DNA of 44,496 nucleotides from Candidatus Fermentithermobacillaceae bacterium (GTDB taxonomy: Bacteria > Bacillota > Sulfobacillia > Fermentithermobacillales > Fermentithermobacillaceae). The stretch lies in contig JAGPNE010000011.1 of assembly GCA_018052455.1 (NCBI GenBank), forward strand, positions 1 to 44,496, in the 5' to 3' direction. Below the pieces are notes generated by a model. It ran no database searches, was not told where the DNA came from, and was given only the letters and a program-made list of their open reading frames with translations. The position numbers were made by a program, and so were the translations under genes. The first letter of the stretch is position 1; the number at the start of each line of letters is the position of its first letter. This document shows positions 16,130-23,705 of this stretch, piece by piece.

Positions 16130-16704
16130 CCTACCTTCACCTCCTGATAGGCACGGCGAATAGCTTCAATATTCCCTTCAACGATTTTCTCCCGTCCTGC
16201 GAACTTCTTGGAAAGATCCTCTCTTACTCTTTCTAGGAAGTATTCGAAGGGAAGTACGTCGACTACTTTAAGAAGCGCCCCCATCATTGGAGTATTAGGA
16301 ATATCCCGGCCTATGCACTCCAGTGATATCTTGCTTGCATCCAAAGTAGCAACCCTAAATCCACCGGTACCAAGTTTGGCCTTGGCCTCTTCTGGGGTCA
16401 TGTGAGTGTTAATAATTATGACTCCATCGTCCTTCAATCCCTCGGTAACGTTGACCGGGCCAATAAGCGATGGGTCTAGCACCATCACTACATCAGGATT
16501 CTCAACGTTCGAATGGATTGTGATAGGATCATCGCCAATCCGATTATAGGCTCGGATTGGAGCACCCATTCGCTCAGGACCGTACTCAGGAAACCCTTGT
16601 ACAAATTTGCCGGCACTCATAGCAGACTCGGCAAGTAGAGAAGACGCGGTTTTAGCTCCCTGTCCTCCCCTTGCATGCCAGCGAATTTCTAAAAGTTTTG
16701 ACAC
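16126..16704 (-). CDS. porC: Pyruvate:ferredoxin oxidoreductase, gamma subunit
   Basis: 192 residues. Begins EIRWHARGGQGAKTASSLLA, the gamma-subunit signature, and continues with FPEYGPERMGAPIRAYNRI. First gene of porC-porD-porA-porB, the order found in four-subunit enzymes of Thermotoga, archaea and many Clostridia. GTG start at 16704 with GGAGGAGG about eight bases upstream. Its promoter should lie in 16705-16850; I see no strong match. Confidence 0.93.
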   Translation of the reverse strand: MSKLLEIRWHARGGQGAKTASSLLAESAMSAGKFVQGFPEYGPERMGAPIRAYNRIGDDPITIHSNVENPDVVMVLDPSLIGPVNVTEGLKDDGVIIINTHMTPEEAKAKLGTGGFRVATLDASKISLECIGRDIPNTPMMGALLKVVDVLPFEYFLERVREDLSKKFAGREKIVEGNIEAIRRAYQEVKVG

Positions 16705-16993
16705 GAGCCCTTCCTCCTCCGAAGCATAAATTACTACTGAACCTATTAAACTAAAATACTAATGATCACCTTATCATACTTACGTTAACAAACAAGCAAT
16801 GCGGAGTCAAGAAACGCAATCCCGAGTATAGGTCGAAGAAGTCCCAGAAGCACTCATTGAAAGCGGGCCCAATAGCGAGGACGCGGAAGCAGATTTGCAT
16901 AAACAAACAGATGGGAGTTGAAGGAACTATTGCGGATTATGTCGAAGCATGCACGATACAGTGAACACCAAACCTAGAAAAGGAGGAGATCGC
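16705..16993. other. Intergenic between por operon and D-aminoacylase
   Basis: 289 bases between divergent genes. The left half is AT-rich and probably holds the por promoter. A short plus-strand open frame (about 16833-16921) has no start or ribosome site. No RNA element recognised. Confidence 0.4.
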
Positions 16994-18559
16994 TTGTTAG
17001 ACCTAGTTTTCAAGAACGCTCGAGTTTTCGATGGGACCGGTTCTCCTTGGTTCAGAGCGGATGTAGGGTTAAAAAACGGCTATATCGTTAAGGTAGGTAA
17101 CGTAAATGAGAATGCCAAGACGATCGTAGATGCAGCGGAGAAATGTCTATCGCCCGGGTTCATTGATGCTCACTCTCATTCGGACTACATTCTAGTAACC
17201 AATCCGACTGCCGACAGCAAAATAATGCAGGGAGTAACTCTTGAGGCTACGGGTCAATGTGGGTCTTCCGCTGCGCCAAGAGGCCTGGGGTTTAGACCCG
17301 ATGAGGATACAACGAGCGAAGGAATAGAGACGCCAACCTGGACCGATATGGCTTCTTACATGAAGTTGCTCGAGGATCAAGGTGTGAGCATAAACGTTGC
17401 ACCCTTGGTTGGGCATGGGACCGTCAGGAAGCAAGTGATGGGTTCGGATAGACGAGCGCCAACGTCTGAAGAGCTTTCTCTTATGAAACAACTCGTCGCA
17501 GATGCTATGGAACAAGGAGCGTTCGGTATATCTACAGGCCTCATATACGTTCCCGGGGTGTATTCAGACACTGATGAGATCGTAGAGTTAGCTACGGTAG
17601 CAGCAGGGCATGGCGGTATCTACTTTACGCATATGAGGGACGAAAGGGACAAATTGCAGGAGGCGCTTGCTGAAGCCATAGAAATTGGGTTTCGCGCGCA
17701 TATCCCTGTTCAAATCTCACATTTTAAGGTTATGGGCAAACCAAATTGGGGTAAAATCAAAGGCGCCATCTCAATGATTGAGGAGGCACGCGAAAAAGGA
17801 CTAGACATAACCGCCGATCAATACCCGTATGTTGCCTCTTCAACTGGACTGGCAGCATCGCTGCCGTCGTGGGTCTGGGCTGGAAGTCGACAAGAAGGTC
17901 TTAGGAAGATTCAAGATCCTTCTGAAAGGAAGCGGATACTCGACGAGATTAAGGGAACAGAGGTTTGGGAGAATCTCGTTATCTCCTCTTTGACACATAA
18001 GGACGACCAAGTGTTTATCGGCAAAAACATCGTGGAAGTAGCCACTTCACTGGGCGTTTCTCCGGAAGAGGCATGTCTTGGACTCTTGGAAAGGAATAAA
18101 GGAATCGTTCAGATCGTAAACTTTGCTATGTGCGAAGAAGACGTAAAAACGGTCATGAAACAGCCATGGGTAATGGTCGGGTCTGACGCAAGTTCTCTGA
18201 ACAAGGATACCGCCAAAGGTAAGCCCCATCCACGCGCTTATGGGACTTTTTCAAGAATCCTCGGCAAGTACGTTAGGGAAGAAAGGCATCTTCGATTGGA
18301 AGACGCAATACGAAAAATGACTTCACTGCCTGCAATGCGGTTGGGACTTCAGGACCGCGGCATTTTGCGCGAAAACATGCGGGCAGACCTAGTACTTTTC
18401 GACGAAACGGAAGTAGTGGACACTTCTACATTCCTTGAACCACACCAATACGCACAAGGCATCTCTTGGGTGGTGGTAAATGGTGTCCCAGTCGTTCAAG
18501 ACGGAATTCACACGGGGGCACGCCCGGGAATGGTCCTAAGACGGTGCAAAATGTCATAG
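16994..18559 (+). CDS. N-acyl-D-amino-acid deacylase (D-aminoacylase)
   Basis: 521 residues. Amidohydrolase-superfamily zinc enzyme that removes acyl groups from N-acyl-D-amino acids. Metal ligands: FIDAHSHSDY in the first strand, TGQCGSSAAP with the bridging Cys typical of D-aminoacylases, HMRDERD, ISHFKVMG and VGSDASS with the catalytic Asp. The end reads KMTSLPAMRLGLQDRG and DLVLFDE, usual for this family. TTG start at 16994 with GGAGG seven bases upstream. An in-frame ATG at 16949 lacks a site and adds 15 untypical residues. Solitary gene, head-on to replication. Probable role in recycling D-amino-acid derivatives; dihydroorotase-like relatives are less likely. Confidence 0.9.
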   Translation: MLDLVFKNARVFDGTGSPWFRADVGLKNGYIVKVGNVNENAKTIVDAAEKCLSPGFIDAHSHSDYILVTNPTADSKIMQGVTLEATGQCGSSAAPRGLGFRPDEDTTSEGIETPTWTDMASYMKLLEDQGVSINVAPLVGHGTVRKQVMGSDRRAPTSEELSLMKQLVADAMEQGAFGISTGLIYVPGVYSDTDEIVELATVAAGHGGIYFTHMRDERDKLQEALAEAIEIGFRAHIPVQISHFKVMGKPNWGKIKGAISMIEEAREKGLDITADQYPYVASSTGLAASLPSWVWAGSRQEGLRKIQDPSERKRILDEIKGTEVWENLVISSLTHKDDQVFIGKNIVEVATSLGVSPEEACLGLLERNKGIVQIVNFAMCEEDVKTVMKQPWVMVGSDASSLNKDTAKGKPHPRAYGTFSRILGKYVREERHLRLEDAIRKMTSLPAMRLGLQDRGILRENMRADLVLFDETEVVDTSTFLEPHQYAQGISWVVVNGVPVVQDGIHTGARPGMVLRRCKMS

Positions 18560-18592
18560 GTCAAAGGGATTACACGTAGAAATGAGACTCAG

Positions 18593-18667
18593 TGGAGCCG
18601 GCGAAGGGAATCGAACCCATAACCTACGGTTTACGAAACCGTTGCTCTGCCGTTGAGCTACGCCGGC
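18593..18667 (-). tRNA. tRNA-Thr (CGT)
   Basis: 75 bases including CCA. Anticodon arm ACGGT-TTCGTAA-ACCGT gives CGT, reading ACG. Acceptor GCCGGCG/CGCCGGC. Confidence 0.94.
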
Positions 18668-18677
18668 TCAAAAAACT

Positions 18678-18752
18678 TGGAGCGAGAGACGGGATTCGAA
18701 CCCGCGGCCCTCGGCTTGGGAAGCCGATGTTCTACCACTAAACTACTCTCGC
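18678..18752 (-). tRNA. tRNA-Gly (CCC)
   Basis: 75 bases including CCA. Acceptor GCGAGAG/CTCTCGC; anticodon arm TCGGC-TTCCCAA-GCCGA gives CCC, reading GGG. Ten bases from tRNA-Thr, same strand, likely cotranscribed. Confidence 0.94.
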
Positions 18753-18823
18753 TCGCTGCTATTTGATTATAACCTGCAATCATCTGCTAGGCAAGAACCC
18801 TCAAAAAGACGTGATTACACTAC

Positions 18824-19270
18824 TTATCGCCTTTGTGATAGGTACTTATTCCAACAGTCTTTGCATAGAAAAAGATTGTCTATTACTTCGGTCACATTTG
18901 AACTACTACCACACGAATGGCATCGGTGTTTTTGGCAGCAAGCTGACAGTATGACCTCGGCCCCTTCTTCTTTGATTGAGAGCCTCTCCCCTACAGCCCA
19001 ACCGGTGTCTTTGCGGACCTCAATCGGTATCACAATCTTTCCGCCTGATCCAACATAACAAATATGACCGCCCTTCTTCGCCTTGACACAATCGCCGTCT
19101 GTGACAGTGCCTCGCAGTTCCGACAAAGACAGCCAATCACGAGACGCTTCTGCAAGAAGCATGGTGCCCCTCCCCCATCCCTTGCTTCTCCTTATGGGGG
19201 CAGGAAGAGTAATGCGCCAACCAGAAGTAATTGTACGTACATATTGTTTCTCGGGCTTCACTGTATCCAC
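18824..19270 (-). CDS. Double AbrB/SpoVT-domain protein with C-terminal zinc ribbon (paralog A)
   Basis: 148 residues. Two swapped-hairpin AbrB-like segments in one chain: residues about 11-50 (TSGWRITLPAPIRRSKGW) and 71-110 (GSGGKIVIPIEVRKDTGW), each with the IxIPxxxR pattern. The C-terminus has a zinc ribbon with C117xxC120 and C136xxC139. AbrB domains normally dimerise to bind DNA, so one chain may act as a built-in dimer. GTG start at 19270 has GGAGG six bases upstream; an in-frame ATG at 19297 lacks one. It follows paralog B by 57 bases at the end of the mtnP-mtnA operon. Likely a transcription regulator; target unknown. No terminator is obvious before the tRNAs. Confidence 0.8.
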   Translation of the reverse strand: MDTVKPEKQYVRTITSGWRITLPAPIRRSKGWGRGTMLLAEASRDWLSLSELRGTVTDGDCVKAKKGGHICYVGSGGKIVIPIEVRKDTGWAVGERLSIKEEGAEVILSACCQKHRCHSCGSSSNVTEVIDNLFLCKDCWNKYLSQRR

Positions 19271-19327
19271 AGACAACCTCCTCACCGCTAGATGCACGCA
19301 CTTCTGCCCAACTCGAAAACATCAGAC

Positions 19328-19747
19328 CTAGGCTTCTTTGGCCTTAGCCGCGACAGATTCCAATCTGGTGCGACACATTTTGCACAAGTGAACATTAGGA
19401 ATGACTCTCTCCACATCTACCTCGGACCCGCATGCGCTACACCTGACCTGCTCATCTCCTGTGGATATGACGATCTGATCGCCCCTTAACTCTAGCGTCA
19501 GAATCTGCCCTGGGTACAACATGGCCTCTTCTCTCACTCGAGGTGGGATTACTATCTTACCCAATGAACCAATTCGGCTGACGTCAGGACATTCGCCACA
19601 ACCAGGATGTGGAGCTTTTACGTTGATCTCGAACCCGTCCCAGTGCACACATAACAGGGTATCCTTTGTCCAACCTAACTGTTGGCGCATGGTCTTTGGA
19701 ATCGTTATGCGCCATCCTGAATCGATAAATCTTGTCGCCGCCTCCAT
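19328..19747 (-). CDS. Double AbrB/SpoVT-domain protein with C-terminal zinc ribbon (paralog B)
   Basis: 139 residues with the same architecture as its downstream neighbour: DSGWRITIPKTMRQQLGW at 9-26, GSLGKIVIPPRVREEAML at 60-77, and zinc ribbon C103xxC106 / C122xxC125. An extra CGEC (50-53) lies in the linker between the AbrB units. The two proteins are clearly a tandem duplication, but they have diverged widely outside the motifs. ATG 19747 has GGAGAGG eight bases upstream and starts four bases after the mtnA stop, so it is translated as part of the methylthioadenosine operon. A longer in-frame start at 19792 would overlap mtnA. Confidence 0.8.
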   Translation of the reverse strand: MEAATRFIDSGWRITIPKTMRQQLGWTKDTLLCVHWDGFEINVKAPHPGCGECPDVSRIGSLGKIVIPPRVREEAMLYPGQILTLELRGDQIVISTGDEQVRCSACGSEVDVERVIPNVHLCKMCRTRLESVAAKAKEA

Positions 19748-19751
19748 ATTC

Positions 19752-20843
19752 TCATCCTCTCCATACTGCACTCCCCCATGCGCCACCGTCACTTGCCTTT
19801 GAGATCACGTTCTCAATAGTCTCTTCATAAGGCGGTAATATGACGCCAAGTTCAGTTACAATTGCAGAGATCATGCTGTTTGGGGTCACATCAAACGATG
19901 GGTTGAAAGCCGTGGTGCCTTCGGGTGCCACTCGCTTACCCATGAACTCCAGCACCTCTTTTTCGTTTCTAAACTCGATAGGTATTTCGTCTCCGTCGGC
20001 AATCGCTAAATCAAAAGTCGAGGTAGGTGCCGCAACATATATGGGAATACTGTGATGATCGCATAGGCACGCCAATGAGTAAGTGCCAATCTTATTTGCT
20101 ACATCTCCGTTTGCGGCGATCCTGTCTGCACCTACTATAACAGCGTCGATTTTGCCTAGTTTCATTAGATAACCTGCTGCGCTGTCGCAAAGGACTGTCA
20201 CCGCTATGCCATCTTGCTCAAGTTCCCATGCTGTCAATCGAGCACCTTGAAGAAAGGGGCGTGTTTCGTCTGCGTAGACTTTTTCTATCTTGCCATCAAA
20301 CCACGCCTGTCTGACTATACCCAGCGCAGTGCCCCAACCGCCCGTAGCCAAAGCACCTGCATTGCAGTGAGTCAAAACACTGAAGCCAGGTTTCATCAAT
20401 GAAGACCCGTTCTGGCCAATCTTATAGTTCATTTCTATGTCTTCCCTATGTATTGCTTCGGCCTCCAAGGCTGAAACTTCCGTCCCTCTTTCTAGACCCT
20501 CGGCATCCATAGCATCTATGGTTTTTCTAAGGACGCGATGAACGGCCCATTGAAGGTTTACTGCGGTAGGCCGCGAGGAAATAAGGCATTGTGCAGCCTC
20601 GACAAGAAAGTTCCTAACTTCATGCATGGTTAACCTAGGCTTGTTAGCTGCCTCGGCTACCGCCAGAGCCATTCCGTACGCTCCGGCTATGCCTATCGCG
20701 GGCGCCCCGCGCACAACCATGTCACTTATTGCCTTTGCAGTATGTTCAAAGCCTAAACACTCAACATACTCCACACGCCAAGGTATGATCCTCTGGTCCA
20801 AAAGCCAAAGAACCCCGTTATCCCACCTTACTGCCGGTATCAT
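19752..20843 (-). CDS. mtnA: S-methyl-5-thioribose-1-phosphate isomerase
   Basis: 363 residues. Converts methylthioribose-1-phosphate to methylthioribulose-1-phosphate in methionine salvage; related to eIF2B subunits. Visible motifs: VVRGAPAIGIAGAYGMALA, THCNAGALATGGWGTALG, ETRPFLQGARLTAWEL, the catalytic-cysteine region TVLCDSAAGYLM, and VGADRIAANGDVANKIGTY with the catalytic Asp. Length is normal. ATG 20843 lies 13 bases after mtnP. No mtnB, mtnC or mtnD is seen here, so the later steps are elsewhere or different. Confidence 0.94.
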   Translation of the reverse strand: MIPAVRWDNGVLWLLDQRIIPWRVEYVECLGFEHTAKAISDMVVRGAPAIGIAGAYGMALAVAEAANKPRLTMHEVRNFLVEAAQCLISSRPTAVNLQWAVHRVLRKTIDAMDAEGLERGTEVSALEAEAIHREDIEMNYKIGQNGSSLMKPGFSVLTHCNAGALATGGWGTALGIVRQAWFDGKIEKVYADETRPFLQGARLTAWELEQDGIAVTVLCDSAAGYLMKLGKIDAVIVGADRIAANGDVANKIGTYSLACLCDHHSIPIYVAAPTSTFDLAIADGDEIPIEFRNEKEVLEFMGKRVAPEGTTAFNPSFDVTPNSMISAIVTELGVILPPYEETIENVISKASDGGAWGSAVWRG

Positions 20844-20856
20844 CCGCCTGCACTCC

Positions 20857-21666
20857 CTAACCTTTTATCCTCTCGAGTTCATCATGACATGAGCAATGCA
20901 CTTCGTCAGGAATGCCTTCTATTATCTTGGCGATGAGGCCCTTAAGGAGTTCATTGTGCTCATCAAATACTCTTGTGACCTCTTCGGCAGTTACAGGTTT
21001 TATGTCGGGCCTACCCTCCAGACCCACATCGTAGTCAGTTATGAGCGACACATTCAGGTAGCACATGCCCAGTTCTCGCGCCAGCATAACCTCGGGATAC
21101 CCTGTCATGTTTACTACCTTCCAACCCATCGAAGAAAACCACTTTGACTCCGCCCGAGTAGAAAACCTCGGTCCTTGAATCACCACCATTGTGCCATCAG
21201 AGTGATAGCGTAAGCCGAGTTCTTTAGCGGCACTTATCCCTATCTCCCTCAAGTGAGGGCAGTAAGGATCTGCGGAGCTTAGGTGAACAGTCTTGGGCCC
21301 ATCGTAGAAAGTGTCTTTTCTTCCAGTAGTCCGGTCGACAAATTGGTCGCAGAAAACAAAGTCTCCCGGGTGTACCTCAGGCTGCAGACTCCCAACAGCA
21401 CACGGGCCCAAAACCCTGGACACACCCAATTTCTTGAGTGCCCACATATTGGCCCTGTAATTCACCATGTGCGGCGGATACTGATGCTTCTTCCCGTGCC
21501 TCGGCAGAAACGCGATTCTCTTACCCCCAAGAACACCCACTGAGATTGCATCAGATGTGAAACCGTATGGGGTATCGATCTGCACTTCTTCAGCATCATC
21601 TAGGAAAGTGTAAAACCCTGTTCCACCGACAACGCCGATTTCCGCTTTCTTTTCTGTGCAAAACAT
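20857..21666 (-). CDS. mtnP: S-methyl-5'-thioadenosine phosphorylase
   Basis: 269 residues. Phosphorolysis of 5'-methylthioadenosine to adenine and methylthioribose-1-phosphate, the substrate of the next gene. PNP-family motifs: IGVVGGTGFYTF (phosphate site), PRHGKKHQYPPHMVNYRANMW, GPCAVGSLQP, DQFVDRTTGRKDTFYDG, and NMTGYPEVMLARELGMCY with the MTA-type NMTG/PE motif. ATG 21666 is preceded by GGAGGAGG; a start at 21696 would add ten residues and hide the ribosome site. 89 bases separate it from rtcB, so it may have its own promoter or be read from upstream. Confidence 0.93.
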   Translation of the reverse strand: MFCTEKKAEIGVVGGTGFYTFLDDAEEVQIDTPYGFTSDAISVGVLGGKRIAFLPRHGKKHQYPPHMVNYRANMWALKKLGVSRVLGPCAVGSLQPEVHPGDFVFCDQFVDRTTGRKDTFYDGPKTVHLSSADPYCPHLREIGISAAKELGLRYHSDGTMVVIQGPRFSTRAESKWFSSMGWKVVNMTGYPEVMLARELGMCYLNVSLITDYDVGLEGRPDIKPVTAEEVTRVFDEHNELLKGLIAKIIEGIPDEVHCSCHDELERIKG

Positions 21667-21755
21667 AAGCTGCCTCCTCCTCTTGCCTGTTCTCAAAGTG
21701 ATACCGACCTCAGTGCGAAATCTCTTTCAAACGACAATCTAAGGAACACCAATTC

Positions 21756-23201
21756 CTATCCCTTGATTACTCCCATAGGACGCAGACGGGCCACTCTGTC
21801 TGCGAGACCAGCGCAAGCAGTAGCTTCTACAACTACGTCAACATCCTTGTAGGCTAGAGGGGCTTCCTCGACAAGGCCCTTGACCGTAGCAGATCTGACT
21901 ATGACCCCTGAAAGCTCCAAGTCTTTGTGTAACTCGTCAACCGTAATAGCCTTCTTCGCCTGAGTCCTCGATAGGGCTCTTCCTGCACCATGACATGCAG
22001 ACCCAAAGGAAAACTCCATGGCTGTTTCAGTGCCCTTAAGAACATAAGAAGCCCTGCCCATATCGCCAGGAATCAAAACTGGCTGTCCTACCTTCGAATA
22101 CTTGACGGGGATATCCGGATGACTAGGTCCAAATGCCCGAGTAGCCCCTTTTCTGTGGACAAGCACCTTTTTCTTTTTCTCATTTATTTCATGTTCCTCT
22201 ATCTTGCCAATATTGTGAGCTACATCGTACAGCAAATGCATGTTCAACTCTTCAGCGCTCTTGCCCAGAGTCCTAGCTGTGGCTTCTCTAACGTAATGAG
22301 CGAGAATCTGCCTGTTTGCCCATGCGTAATTTGCCCCAGCGGCCATGGCTGAAAAGTACTGCTTACCTTCGTCAGACATCGTTGGCGCACAATCCAATTG
22401 CCGGTCTGGTAGCGAAATGCCGTACTTTGAGACTGCTCGTCGCATGATGTTCAGATAATCAGTGCAGACTTGATGGCCAAAACCTCTGGACCCGGAATGT
22501 ACCCAGAAGACAACTTGATTCTCGAAGAGACCAAATGCTTCTGCGGCTTCTTCATCAAAGATCCGCTCAACGTAACTTACCTCGATAAAGTGGTTTCCCG
22601 AGCCAAGAGTCCCTAGTCCCGCTGCCCCTCGAGAAAAAGCACGTTCAGATACGTTTCTAGGGTCGGCACCAGCCATACACCCTTGCTCCTCAGAGTATTC
22701 CAAGTCCTCTGCCCATCCGTATCCGTTAGTAACGGCCCATTTTGCTCCCTGTGTCAAGACTTCTGAAAGGTCGCTCTTTGAGAGTCTTATGGCCCCTGTC
22801 TTTCCTAGACCTGATGGTATTGACGCAAAGAGTGCTTCCACTAGTTTATCCATATGCCTTTCCACATCGGGCTTGGACAGATTTGAGACCATTAGCCTCA
22901 CGCCGCAGTTTATGTCGTACCCTATTCCTCCAGGACTGATTACGCCCTCCTCAAGGTCTGTTGCAGCAACGCCACCGATTGGAAATCCGTAACCTTCGTG
23001 GATATCAGGCATTGCCAGAGATGCTTTCAAAATTCCCGGTAGATATGCAACGTTTTTTACCTGCCAAAGAGCTTTGGTGCCTATAAGATCCTGAATGATT
23101 TCTTCGGTCGCAAAAACGATGCCGTCCACTTTCATGCCGTCTTGCTTACCCATGATCCAATGACACCTTTGTCCGGGAACCAACTGCAAGTCTGTACCCA
23201 C
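21756..23201 (-). CDS. rtcB: RNA-splicing ligase RtcB
   Basis: 481 residues, the standard RtcB length. GTP- and manganese-dependent ligase joining 2',3'-cyclic phosphate (or 3'-phosphate) to 5'-OH RNA ends. Visible: DIHEGYGFPIGG, GGIGYDINCGVRL with the metal-binding Cys, GSGNHFIEV, HSGSRGFGHQ, LYDVAHNIGK, VHRKGATRAFGP and SFGSACHGAGRALSR near the guanylated His. GTG 23201 has AGGGGAG eight bases upstream and gives the expected N-terminus; an earlier GTG at 23243 adds 14 residues. It follows its activator, archease, by 60 bases, a pairing widely conserved. Confidence 0.95.
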   Translation of the reverse strand: MGTDLQLVPGQRCHWIMGKQDGMKVDGIVFATEEIIQDLIGTKALWQVKNVAYLPGILKASLAMPDIHEGYGFPIGGVAATDLEEGVISPGGIGYDINCGVRLMVSNLSKPDVERHMDKLVEALFASIPSGLGKTGAIRLSKSDLSEVLTQGAKWAVTNGYGWAEDLEYSEEQGCMAGADPRNVSERAFSRGAAGLGTLGSGNHFIEVSYVERIFDEEAAEAFGLFENQVVFWVHSGSRGFGHQVCTDYLNIMRRAVSKYGISLPDRQLDCAPTMSDEGKQYFSAMAAGANYAWANRQILAHYVREATARTLGKSAEELNMHLLYDVAHNIGKIEEHEINEKKKKVLVHRKGATRAFGPSHPDIPVKYSKVGQPVLIPGDMGRASYVLKGTETAMEFSFGSACHGAGRALSRTQAKKAITVDELHKDLELSGVIVRSATVKGLVEEAPLAYKDVDVVVEATACAGLADRVARLRPMGVIKG

Positions 23202-23261
23202 AAATATCACTCCCCTCAAGGTATCTTGTTCTCCTATAGGCACTGTCCCATAGAAAACTAT

Positions 23262-23701
23262 TCAGACATCGAAAGTAACCTGGGCATAGGTAGGAGCGAC
23301 CTGTATTTCGTGAAAAGTAGCGGCCTTTATCTGTATCTCAGGTTGGATATTCGCTTGAGACAAACGGCTGCCCAACATGATTGATCTCAGATGAAACTGG
23401 TGTCCTAGCGGGCTTTGTGATGTACCTACTTGTTCTATCACAATTTCATCGATGTCGGAAACCACAAGATCTTGTACTTCCAAAAGCAAAATCTGTTCAT
23501 TGAGGAAGTTGACCAGAAGTTCCTCTGCGTCCATGGCATGCACCTCGACGGACCACTTCTCCTGGGAAGAAACCACACGGTCCTCGAACATGAGTGACCA
23601 CATACCCTTGGACATCTGGACGAACACATCCGATAGGCAAGGTCCCCAAGCCTTTATGGTTACGTCCGAAACGTGGCTTATGATCTCGAAGCCTACCCCA
23701 T
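23262..23701 (-). pseudogene. Archease (RtcB activator), with apparent one-base frameshift at the start
   Basis: Archease promotes RtcB turnover. In the reading frame ending at 23262 the product reads EIISHVSDVTIKAWG, then EVHAMDAEELLVNFLNEQ and IKAATFHEIQVAP, ending in FDV: a whole archease with its metal-binding Asp residues. However, the frame has no ATG, GTG or TTG before 23627, which would drop the first 24 residues including HVSD. An ATG at 23701 with GGGAG nine bases upstream sits exactly where the gene should start, but it reads ATG GGG TAG. One extra G in the run (23696-23699) would give ATG GGG GTA GGC in frame and about 146 residues. Sequencing error, real mutation or slippage cannot be told apart. 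Confidence 0.8.
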
Positions 23702-23705
23702 CAGG

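Noticed and set aside
16833..16921. Short open frame before the D-aminoacylase gene
   Set aside because: No start codon, no ribosome site, no recognised similarity, and only about 29 codons.
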